DNA of 64,000 nt, taken from the NCBI RefSeq assembly GCF_036014015.1, contig NZ_CP107905.1, forward strand, positions 2,232,001 through 2,296,000. The letters are read 5' to 3'. The stretch is from Streptomyces sp. NBC_00457 (GTDB lineage: Bacteria > Actinomycetota > Actinomycetes > Streptomycetales > Streptomycetaceae). Positions 1 to 7,296 of this stretch are shown piece after piece (the first letter of the stretch is position 1; each line of letters opens with the position of its first letter). The notes beneath the pieces are model-generated. The model worked only from the letters and a program-made list of their open reading frames with translations, was not told the DNA's origin and did no database searches. The translations under genes were made by a program, and so were the position numbers.

Positions 1-69
1 GTGGAGTGCGGCACCCGGCGCGTCCACGGGGCGCGGATCACCGTCTACGTCCGGCCCGGCGGCTGCTGA
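1..69 (+). CDS. C-terminal end of a truncated gene
   Basis: Only the last 22 codons are inside the window, in frame 1, ending with TGA at 67-69. The peptide ends in ITVYVRPGGC. Its frame is open to the window edge and has the expected GC-rich third positions, so it is probably the real 3' end of a rightward gene. The product cannot be identified from so short a piece. It converges on the methyltransferase that ends at 82, with only 12 bp between the stops. Confidence 0.5.
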   Translation: MECGTRRVHGARITVYVRPGGC

Positions 70-81
70 GCCGGGCCCACC

Positions 82-987
82 TCAGCCGGTCCGGACCGCC
101 GTGTGGACCGTGCGGGCCGACAGGATGAACAGGTCCGGGCGGTGGTGGACGCTTGCCTTGTCGTCGGGGTCGATGAGGCGGTCGAGGGTGGCGCGGTCGG
201 TGGCGTCGAGGCTGTCGCCGAGGGTCTCGCGGTAGCGGGAGAGGGTGGCGGCGGCGACGGTGCGCGCCCGGTCGGGGGCCGGGGCGGGCAGGTCGAGCAG
301 GAAGCTGCGGGTGCCGGTGGGCTTCAGGCCGGCGGCGGTCATCAGGGCCGGCCAGTCCTCGGCCACGGCCACACTGCCCGGCAGCGCTGCCCGCATCTGC
401 GTGAACCACTCCTCCTGCACAGCATCGAGACGCGCCTGCAGGCCCGGGCGCCCGATCCCGATGTCGCGCGGCAGGAAGCGCGTGGGCAGGCCGCCCTCCA
501 CCAGCGCGAGCGTGCCGCCGAACGTCAGCCGCTCACCGTAGGCCGCGATCGCGGCGCGCTGGTCGCCGAGGTGGTGCAGGCTGTGGCTGGCCCAGATCAG
601 ATCGGCCGGGTAGTCCAAGTCGGCCATGATGTCCGGCAGTTCACCGGCGAGCGTACCGAAGCGGTCCGCGACGCCGAGCCGCTGCGCCCGCGCGCGGGCC
701 CGCTCCAGCAGTGGCTCGGAGCCGTCGACGGCGACCACCCGGGCGCCGGGGAAGGCGTCGGCGAGCAGACAGGAGACGACGCCGGGCCCGCTGCCCGCGT
801 CGACGATCAGCCCCGGCTCGGTCTGCTTCTTGCCGAGCCAGGCGAGCGCACGCTCGTGCAAGGGCGTGTACAGCTCCGCCTGCGCCTCCAGCAGCGGGGC
901 CATCTCCGCCCAGTCGATGTCGGTGTGATCGTGGTGGTGACGGTGCTGGTGGTCGTGCTCATGCTGATGCTGGTGGTCGTGCGCCAT
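82..987 (-). CDS. SAM-dependent methyltransferase with His-rich N-terminus
   Basis: This is a class I methyltransferase of 301 aa. The SAM-binding motif I is seen as VDAGSGPGVVS near residues 55-65, followed by the acidic VVAVDGSEP of motif II and the WASHSLHHL segment typical of these folds. The substrate cannot be read from the sequence. The start was taken at 987 (ATG) because a family-like protein begins there; upstream codons belong to another gene. The first 21 residues contain 11 histidines alternating with D, Q and E, a metal-binding-like tail that is not part of the methyltransferase fold. The gene diverges from a PhyH-type oxygenase 138 bp away. Confidence 0.85.
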   Translation of the reverse strand: MAHDHQHQHEHDHQHRHHHDHTDIDWAEMAPLLEAQAELYTPLHERALAWLGKKQTEPGLIVDAGSGPGVVSCLLADAFPGARVVAVDGSEPLLERARARAQRLGVADRFGTLAGELPDIMADLDYPADLIWASHSLHHLGDQRAAIAAYGERLTFGGTLALVEGGLPTRFLPRDIGIGRPGLQARLDAVQEEWFTQMRAALPGSVAVAEDWPALMTAAGLKPTGTRSFLLDLPAPAPDRARTVAAATLSRYRETLGDSLDATDRATLDRLIDPDDKASVHHRPDLFILSARTVHTAVRTG

Positions 988-1125
988 GGTGGTCAGCCTC
1001 TCGTCCGCGTACCGCCAGCGTGCTCCGACGCACCGCGAACAGGCAATCGGAGTTGCCGCCGCAGCAAAAAACACGGCGCCGAAAATCGGATGCGCCGCCT
1101 GCCGCCGGTCGCCCAGGATGGCCCC

Positions 1126-1896
1126 ATGGACGACGTGATGGTGGAGCGGTTCCTCGAAGACGGGTTCGTGAAGATCGAGGGCGCTTTCCCGCCCCGCGTC
1201 GCCGAGCACTGCGCGCGACTGCTGTGGCGGGAGACCGGGTACGACCCGGAGGATCCGGGCACCTGGAAGGACCCGGTGCACTGGGTCTACGACATGGCAC
1301 AGGGCCCCTTCGCGGCCGCCGCCAACACCCCCGCTCTACACGAGGCGTTGGACCTGCTGGTGGGTGAGGACCGCTGGCAGTCCCGCTACTCGCTGGGCAC
1401 CTTCCCGCTGCGGTTCCCGCACGAGGAGGAACCGGACGACGCGGGCTGGCACATCGAGGGCAGCTACGTCCCCGAGGGCGCCGAGCACCCCCACACGAAC
1501 CTGCGCTCGAAGGACCGCGCCCTGCTGATGCTGTTCCTGTTCAGCGAGGTCACCGAGGCCAACGCCCCGACCCGCATCCGGGTCGGCTCACATCTCGACG
1601 TACCACCGGTCCTGGCGCCGTACGGCGAGACGGGCGCCTCCTACCTGGAGCTCGGCCCGAAGGTCGCCGAAGCCTCCGCCCACCGCCCCCTCGCCCACGC
1701 CACCGGCCGCCCCGGCGACGTCTACCTCTGCCACCCCTTCCTCGTCCACGCCGCCCAGCCCCACCACGGCACCCACCCCCGCTTCATGGCCCAGCCAAAC
1801 CTCCTCCCGGCAAAGCCCATCGAACTGGAGCGCCCCGATGCCGACTACTCAGCGGTGGAATTCGCAATCCGCCGGGGCTTGGACAGAGAGAACTGA
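1126..1896 (+). CDS. Phytanoyl-CoA dioxygenase (PhyH) family protein
   Basis: A 256-aa protein of the PhyH branch of Fe(II)/2-oxoglutarate oxygenases, normally cytosolic hydroxylases of small molecules. The N-terminal F-x-x-D-G-F-V-K-I-E-G-A-F pattern is typical of the family. Candidate iron ligands are the His and Glu of WHIEGSY near residue 108 and the distal His of CHPFLVHAA near residue 210; the first ligand pair is HxE rather than the commoner HxD. The ATG at 1126 precedes the conserved opening strand. The substrate is unknown and the neighbours do not suggest one. It ends 22 bp before a dispersed repeat shared with the convergent GH6 gene. Confidence 0.8.
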   Translation: MDDVMVERFLEDGFVKIEGAFPPRVAEHCARLLWRETGYDPEDPGTWKDPVHWVYDMAQGPFAAAANTPALHEALDLLVGEDRWQSRYSLGTFPLRFPHEEEPDDAGWHIEGSYVPEGAEHPHTNLRSKDRALLMLFLFSEVTEANAPTRIRVGSHLDVPPVLAPYGETGASYLELGPKVAEASAHRPLAHATGRPGDVYLCHPFLVHAAQPHHGTHPRFMAQPNLLPAKPIELERPDADYSAVEFAIRRGLDREN

Positions 1897-1917
1897 CCAA
1901 CCCCGGCGGACTACAAC

Positions 1918-1972
1918 GCGCCCTTCAGGGGCGCGGGGAACTGCGCGACCAGCCACAGCCGGCCCGCAGCCG
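1918..1972 (+). repeat. Dispersed 3'-end repeat, copy 1
   Basis: Contains the core CGCGGGGAACTGCGCGACC followed by AGCCAC, preceded by the hairpin GCGCCC-TTCA-GGGGCGC. It fills the gap between the convergent stops of the PhyH gene (1896) and the GH6 gene (1984). Six further copies lie in this window, all at gene ends. A role as a bidirectional terminator is inferred from the hairpin and the location. Confidence 0.75.
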
Positions 1973-1983
1973 CAGTCATCGCA

Positions 1984-3693
1984 CTACGACAACGGCGGAT
2001 ACGCGTTCTGCATCAGCTGTTGGAACTGCGCAGAGAACCAGGCCCCCGAAATCGGCGCATCCGGCAACGCCCCCGACATGTTGTAGTTGTTCCGAGGATT
2101 GCCCTCGTACGTCGGGTCGCACATCCGGTCGAAGCCCTTGCCGTCAGGGTTCTCGATGAACTTGCTCGAACCGTCGGACTCACCCGGCGGCTTCATCCAC
2201 ACATACGCGTCGATGCCGGAGGCCGGCGCGGCCTGCGGACGCTCGCCGAGACCGGCGCCCGACTGGTTGCACCAGTTACCCGGGTTCAAGCGACGGTCGT
2301 AGCGGCCGCCGTCGACATACGCGTCCACGCTGGTCTGCGGACCGGGACCGGCGGGCCGTGCGCTACCGCCCCAGCCGTTGCGCGACGTGTCGATCAGCAT
2401 GCCGATACCCGAGTTGAAGCCGACCGAGACCAGCTGAGTGCGGAAGGCCTGGGCGAAGGACAGCTCGTCGACGTACCGGTTCCAGTCGACCCACTTCGAC
2501 TCGCGGACGGACTTGCCGGCCACGTTGTCGTTGATGGTGAAGTTGTTCTCCTTCAGGGCGCTGTAGTTGGCCGTGTTGGTGATGAAGCCGTGGACGTCGT
2601 TGACCGTGGCGCCCTCGGCCGACGCCGCCTCCTTGAAGAGCTGGGCGGACGGCGCGAAGTTGTCGTCCCAGCCGATCCAGCCGTGGTGCCCGGCGTCCAC
2701 GTAGTTGTAGACGTTGGGCGCGTCACCGAGCTTGTTGAGCGCGTAGCCGACGCCCTTGACGTAGTTGCCGTTGGCCTTCATCACATCGCACTCAGGGGTG
2801 GCCGTCGGGCGGCTTCCGGTGTTGGTGACGAGGTTGGGCAGCGAGTCGATCTCGACGGTGGTGACGATCCGCAGCGCGGCGTACTTCGGGTCGGCGAGGA
2901 TCGCGGCGATCGGGTCGATGTACTCGGTCTTGTACCGGTCGATCTCCGTCGGGCCGAGCTCACCGTTGGAGGCGAGGGCCGCGCAGTCCCGTCCGGGCAA
3001 GTTGTAGATCACCAGCTGGACGACGAGCTCGCCGCTGCCCTTCTGCGTCAGGGCCTCGTCGAGGTGGGCGCGCAGCCCCATCTTGCCGCCCGCTCCGTTG
3101 ATGGCGGCGATCCGGTCGAGCCACACACCGGTCGGCTGGTTGGCGATCCGGCTGCCGCCCGGCTCGGCGGCGGCGTTCGCGGACCACTCCGGGTTCACAT
3201 ACACCTTGGCGCCCGCGTACGGGTTGTCGACCTTCGGTCCCGTCGGGTCCGGCGGATCCGTGGGGCCGCCACCGCCGTCGACGTTGCAGGTCACGCCGTC
3301 GAGGGTGAAGGTCGTCGGCAGCGCGTTGCTCCCGCTGTACGAGGCGTTGAAGCCGAAGCTGATCGAACCGCCGGCCGCCAGCGTCCCGTTGTAGGACTCG
3401 TTGGCGGCGGTGACGGCGGCCCCGCTCTGACTGAACTTCGCGTTCCAGCCGTTGGTGATCTTCTGGTTTCCGGCGTACGACCACTTGACCGCCCAAGTGG
3501 ACTTGGCGGCGCCGTTGTTGGTGACCGTCACGGCGGTGGTGAAGCCGGTGTCCCACTGGTTCTGCACCTTGTAGTCGACGGTGCAGGGGACGGCCGCCGT
3601 CTCCATGCCACCGGTGTCGACGGCCAACGCCGTCCCGGAGGCCCCGGCGACCAGCGCCAGGGCGGCGAGCATCGCTGTTCTGGTACGACTCAT
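1984..3693 (-). CDS. Secreted GH6 1,4-beta-cellobiosidase with N-terminal CBM2
   Basis: Exocellulase releasing cellobiose from cellulose chain ends; secreted; 569 aa. Order: signal peptide about 1-24, CBM2 about 36-136 (paired Cys and the NGWNAKF aromatic motif), Pro/Gly linker about 139-156, then the GH6 domain to the end. GH6 hallmarks are NLPGRDC at 231-237, EIDSLPN at 281-287 and VDAGHHGW at 332-339, which carry the conserved active-site Asp residues. Length and order resemble Thermobifida Cel6B-like exoenzymes, apart from CBM position. It is divergent from the GH48 gene, the usual synergistic partner attacking the opposite chain end. A degenerate CebR box lies about 210 bp upstream. Confidence 0.95.
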   Translation of the reverse strand: MSRTRTAMLAALALVAGASGTALAVDTGGMETAAVPCTVDYKVQNQWDTGFTTAVTVTNNGAAKSTWAVKWSYAGNQKITNGWNAKFSQSGAAVTAANESYNGTLAAGGSISFGFNASYSGSNALPTTFTLDGVTCNVDGGGGPTDPPDPTGPKVDNPYAGAKVYVNPEWSANAAAEPGGSRIANQPTGVWLDRIAAINGAGGKMGLRAHLDEALTQKGSGELVVQLVIYNLPGRDCAALASNGELGPTEIDRYKTEYIDPIAAILADPKYAALRIVTTVEIDSLPNLVTNTGSRPTATPECDVMKANGNYVKGVGYALNKLGDAPNVYNYVDAGHHGWIGWDDNFAPSAQLFKEAASAEGATVNDVHGFITNTANYSALKENNFTINDNVAGKSVRESKWVDWNRYVDELSFAQAFRTQLVSVGFNSGIGMLIDTSRNGWGGSARPAGPGPQTSVDAYVDGGRYDRRLNPGNWCNQSGAGLGERPQAAPASGIDAYVWMKPPGESDGSSKFIENPDGKGFDRMCDPTYEGNPRNNYNMSGALPDAPISGAWFSAQFQQLMQNAYPPLS

Positions 3694-3900
3694 GAGTGCG
3701 GGTTTCCCTCTCGGTCGGAGATACGGGGGTGTTGTCCGTCGAGGGCGCGCAAGGGCTCACGTGAACTGCGGTTCCGCCTGTTCGAGGTCCAGGTTCCGCG
3801 CACCGGCGACCTCGTAGCCGAGTAAAAGTCCTGAACGCGGGGGGTGTCGCATGAGCGAGTCCTTGCAGTTCGGGCGCGTCGGGACGGACGCGTCGACTGA

Positions 3901-3914
3901 TGGAGTCGCTCCCA
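3901..3914. promoter_or_regulatory. Degenerate CebR-type operator
   Basis: TGGAGTCGCTCCCA matches the CebR palindrome TGGGAGCGCTCCCA at 11 of 14 positions. The right half-site is intact and all three mismatches fall in the left half. It lies about 210 bp upstream of the GH6 start and about 190 bp upstream of GH48. It could be a weak second site for the same repressor. Confidence 0.5.
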
Positions 3915-4016
3915 CTGGTGCGAAGGAAGGTAGCGCCAAGTGTCGGTAAAGGACAGGGGATGCGCTTGACTTTTCCTCAACGCAATCCATCGAATCTTTT
4001 CGACTCTTCAAGCACC

Positions 4017-4045
4017 TTGACCCCTTTGACGCCCATCTCCACTAT
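4017..4045 (+). promoter_or_regulatory. Probable vegetative promoter of the GH48 gene
   Basis: TTGACC (4017-4022), 17-bp spacer, CACTAT (4040-4045). The -35 is good and the -10 moderate. Transcription would start inside the perfect CebR box that begins at the last base of the -10, so bound repressor would block initiation. The LPMO promoter at 33755 has the same layout. Confidence 0.55.
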
Positions 4046-4058
4046 GGGAGCGCTCCCA
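4045..4058. promoter_or_regulatory. Perfect CebR operator
   Basis: TGGGAGCGCTCCCA, a perfect 14-bp palindrome identical to the consensus bound by CebR, the LacI-family repressor of cellulase genes in streptomycetes that is released by cello-oligosaccharides. It sits 47 bp before the GH48 start codon, directly after the -10 region. Confidence 0.9.
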
Positions 4059-4105
4059 CTGGTTCAAGCCTTGACTTCTCCCGAGCCGCAAGGAGGAACC
4101 AGCAC

Positions 4106-7021
4106 ATGCCCCCCAGAAGGAGACGCCGCACCGCGCGGCGGCTATGGACCGCCGTCGTGGCGGCCCTCGCACTCCCGTTCACCATGCTGTCGACAGGGTC
4201 AACACCTGCCCAGGCGGCGGCACTTCAGTGCAGCGTCGACTACAAGACCAACGACTGGGGCTCCGGCTTCACCGCGGACCTGACGATCACCAACCGCGGC
4301 ACGGATCCGATCAGCGGCTGGACCCTGACGTATGCGTACTCGGGCAACCAGAAGCTGGCCAACGGCTGGAACGGCAGCTGGTCCCAGTCCGGCCAGACGG
4401 TCACCGTGCAGAGCGCCTCGTACAACGCGACGATCGCGGCGGGAGCCGCCGCCTCGACCGGCGCGCAGTTCACCTACAGCGGCACCAACACCGCGCCGAC
4501 GAACTTCGCGATCAACGGCACCCCCTGCACGGGCGCACATCAGCCGCCGATCACCGTGCTGACCAGCCCGGCCCCGGGCGCCGTCTACTCGCAGGGTGAC
4601 GCGGTCCCGCTGGCAGCCACCGCCGCGGCGGCCGACGACGCGACGATCAGCAAGGTCGAGTTCTACGACGACACCACGCTGCTCGGCACCGACACCAGCG
4701 CGCCGTACTCGCTCTCGGTCTCAAGTTTGACCGTGGGCAGTCATTCGCTGGTGGCGAAGGCGTACGACAGCCTGGGCGCCTCCGCGAGCTCCACGCCGGT
4801 CGGCATCACGGTCGCCTCGGGTCCCGCCGTGGTGGCTTCGGCCAGCCAACTGGCCGTGCAGCAGGGCAAGACGGGCACGTACCAGGTGAAGCTGTCGACT
4901 CAGCCATCCGCCAATGTGACCGTCACGACGGCCCGGACGGGCGGCAACTCGGGTCTGTCGGTGACCGGTGGGGCGTCCCTCACCTTCACTCCGTCGAACT
5001 GGAACACCGCGCAGTCGGTGACGGTCACGGCGGACTCTTCGGGCACGGGCTCGGCGACGTTCGAGTCGTCCGCCACGGGTCATGCGAAGGCCGCGGTCAC
5101 GGTCACGCAGATCGCGGCGACGAAGCAGTACGACGCCCGCTTCCTGGAGCTCTACGGCAAGATCACCAACCCGGCGAACGGCTACTTCTCCCCCGAGGGC
5201 ATCCCGTACCACTCGGTCGAGACGCTGATCGTCGAGGCGCCGGACCACGGCCATGAGACCACGTCGGAGGCGTACAGCTATCTGCTGTGGCTCCAGGCCA
5301 TGTACGGCAAGGTGACCGGCGACTGGTCGAAGTTCAACGGCGCCTGGGAGATCATGGAGAAGTACATGATCCCCACCCACGCCGACCAGCCGACGGGCTC
5401 CTTCTACAACCCGTCGAAGCCGGCGACGTACGCACCCGAGCTGGACACTCCGAACCAGTACCCGGCCCCGCTCGACTCGTCGGTCTCCGTCGGCTCCGAC
5501 CCGATCGCGGCCGAGCTGAAGAGCGCGTACGGCACGGACGACGTGTACGGCATGCACTGGCTGCAGGACGTCGACAACGTCTACGGCTACGGCAACTCGC
5601 CCGGCAAGTGCGAGGCGGGGCCGTCGGACACCGGTCCGTCGTACATCAACACCTTCCAGCGCGGTGCGCAGGAGTCGGTGTGGGAGACGGTGCCGCAGCC
5701 GACCTGTGACGCCTTCAAGTACGGCGGTCCGAACGGGTACTTGGACCTGTTCACCGGCGACGCGTCCTACGCCAAGCAGTGGAAGTTCACCAACGCCCCG
5801 GACGCCGACGCGCGCGCCGTGCAGGCCGCGTACTGGGCCGACAAGTGGGCCGAGGAGCAGGGCAAGGGCAGTGCTGTCTCCGCGACCGTCGGCAAGGCCG
5901 CGAAGATGGGCGACTACCTGCGCTACTCGATGTACGACAAGTACTTCAAGAAGGTCGGCAACTGTGTCGGGCCGTCGACCTGCGCGGCCGGCACCGGCAA
6001 GGACGCCTCGATGTACCTCATGTCCTGGTACTACGCCTGGGGCGGCGCGACCGACACCTCGGCGGGCTGGGCCTGGCGCATCGGCTCCAGCCACACGCAC
6101 GGCGGCTACCAGAACCCGTTGGCCGCGTACGCGCTCAGCTCCTACGCCGACCTGAAGCCCAAGTCGGCGACGGGCCAGGCGGACTGGGCCAAGTCGCTCG
6201 ACCGGCAGCTGGAGTTCTACCGCTGGCTGCAGTCGGCCGAGGGCGGCATCGCGGGCGGTGCGACCAACAGCTGGGCGGGCCGGTACGCGACTCCGCCGGC
6301 CGGGAAGTCGACGTTCTACGGCATGTACTACGACCAGCAGCCCGTCTACCACGACCCGCCGTCCAACCAGTGGTTCGGCTTCCAGGCGTGGTCGATGGAG
6401 CGGGTCGCCGAGTACTACCAGCAGACGGGGGACGCGGACGCCAAGGCGGTCCTCGACAAGTGGGTCGACTGGGCGCTGTCCGAGACGACCGTCAACCCCG
6501 ACGGCACGTACCAGATTCCGTCGACACTTCAGTGGTCGGGCCAGCCCGACACCTGGAACCCGTCAAGTCCGGGCGCCAACAACGGACTTCATGTCACCGT
6601 CGCCGACTACACGAACGATGTCGGTGTGGCCGCCGCGTACGCCAAGACCTTGACGTACTACGCGGACCGCTCCGGTGACACGGAGGCCGCGGCGACGGCG
6701 AAGGCGCTGCTCGACGGCATGTGGAGCAACCATCAGGACGCGCTGGGTGTCGCCGTACCGGAGACCCGGGCGGACTACAGCCGGTTCGACGACGCGATCT
6801 ACGTCCCGTCCGGCTGGAGCGGCACGATGCCGAACGGCGACGCGATCAACTCGTCGTCGACGTTCGACTCGATCCGGTCGTTCTACGAGGACGACCCGGC
6901 CTGGTCGAAGATCGAGGCGTACCTCGCGGGTGGCGCGGCGCCGTCGTTCACGTATCACCGGTTCTGGGCCCAGGCGGACATCGCCTTGGCCATGGGCTCG
7001 TACGCGGAGCTTCTCGAATAG
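4106..7021 (+). CDS. Secreted GH48 processive cellulase with N-terminal CBM2
   Basis: Reducing-end-acting cellobiohydrolase of 971 aa, exported. An Arg-rich signal peptide runs to about residue 38 (cleavage near PAQAAA). Then come CBM2 about 40-142, an Ig-like Big domain about 147-235, a second beta-sandwich module about 238-340, and the GH48 domain from about 343 to the end. HETTSEA at 383-389 contains the conserved Glu thought to be the catalytic acid in GH48. A strong AAGGAGG precedes ATG 4106. The perfect CebR box predicts induction by cellobiose-type sugars together with GH6. The codon following the family's C-terminal segment is TAG at 7019. Confidence 0.95.
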   Translation: MPPRRRRRTARRLWTAVVAALALPFTMLSTGSTPAQAAALQCSVDYKTNDWGSGFTADLTITNRGTDPISGWTLTYAYSGNQKLANGWNGSWSQSGQTVTVQSASYNATIAAGAAASTGAQFTYSGTNTAPTNFAINGTPCTGAHQPPITVLTSPAPGAVYSQGDAVPLAATAAAADDATISKVEFYDDTTLLGTDTSAPYSLSVSSLTVGSHSLVAKAYDSLGASASSTPVGITVASGPAVVASASQLAVQQGKTGTYQVKLSTQPSANVTVTTARTGGNSGLSVTGGASLTFTPSNWNTAQSVTVTADSSGTGSATFESSATGHAKAAVTVTQIAATKQYDARFLELYGKITNPANGYFSPEGIPYHSVETLIVEAPDHGHETTSEAYSYLLWLQAMYGKVTGDWSKFNGAWEIMEKYMIPTHADQPTGSFYNPSKPATYAPELDTPNQYPAPLDSSVSVGSDPIAAELKSAYGTDDVYGMHWLQDVDNVYGYGNSPGKCEAGPSDTGPSYINTFQRGAQESVWETVPQPTCDAFKYGGPNGYLDLFTGDASYAKQWKFTNAPDADARAVQAAYWADKWAEEQGKGSAVSATVGKAAKMGDYLRYSMYDKYFKKVGNCVGPSTCAAGTGKDASMYLMSWYYAWGGATDTSAGWAWRIGSSHTHGGYQNPLAAYALSSYADLKPKSATGQADWAKSLDRQLEFYRWLQSAEGGIAGGATNSWAGRYATPPAGKSTFYGMYYDQQPVYHDPPSNQWFGFQAWSMERVAEYYQQTGDADAKAVLDKWVDWALSETTVNPDGTYQIPSTLQWSGQPDTWNPSSPGANNGLHVTVADYTNDVGVAAAYAKTLTYYADRSGDTEAAATAKALLDGMWSNHQDALGVAVPETRADYSRFDDAIYVPSGWSGTMPNGDAINSSSTFDSIRSFYEDDPAWSKIEAYLAGGAAPSFTYHRFWAQADIALAMGSYAELLE

Positions 7022-7059
7022 TCCCCGCCGGGCGCTCCGCGGGTTGGGCCGTGTTCGGC

Positions 7060-7111
7060 TGCGGGTCCGTTGTGGCTGGTCGCGCAGTTCCCCGCGCCCC
7101 TGAAGGGGCGC
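7060..7111 (-). repeat. Dispersed 3'-end repeat, copy 2
   Basis: The repeat core is on the minus strand. Read in the direction of GH48 transcription it ends in the stem-loop GCGCCCC-TGAA-GGGGCGC (about 7094-7111). This is the most terminator-like orientation: GH48 stop, core, then hairpin. Confidence 0.75.
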
Positions 7112-7241
7112 TCCCGTACACGGCGTTTCCGCGGAACCGCCTCAAAGCTCCGCGTGCGTGGTCTCGTCACCTGACGGCGAGACCGACCAGCCGGGCGGTC
7201 CTCTCCCGCACAGAGGGCCGCCCGGCAACTCTCGCGCCAGA

Positions 7242-7257
7242 GGGAAAGCGCTTACCC
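7242..7257. promoter_or_regulatory. LacI-family-type operator before the GH74 gene
   Basis: GGGAAAGCGCTTACCC is a 16-bp palindrome around a central GCGC with one mismatched pair. It has the size and centre of a LacI-family operator, but the flanks differ from the CebR box (TGGGAGCGCTCCCA). It lies 39 bp before the GTG start of the xyloglucanase, which suggests a separate sugar-responsive repressor. The regulator is not in the window. Confidence 0.55.
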
Positions 7258-7296
7258 CTCCTCGTCTCCGCATCCCCCACCCGGAAAGGACCTCCC

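Larger units (their letters stand above)
3694..4105. other. Divergent intergenic region between the two cellulase genes
   Basis: This 412-bp gene-free stretch separates GH6 (leftward) from GH48 (rightward). It holds one perfect and one degenerate CebR-type palindrome, a TTGACC/CACTAT promoter for GH48, and a Shine-Dalgarno AAGGAGG about 8 bp before the GH48 ATG. Short frames here have no recognisable product. The AT content is visibly higher between 3960 and 4050 than in neighbouring genes, as expected for a promoter. Confidence 0.8.

Noticed and set aside
4721..6352. Long minus-strand frame opposite the GH48 gene
   Set aside because: Arg/Val-rich shadow frame produced by the GC-rich third positions of the true gene; no domain, start site or ribosome site of its own.
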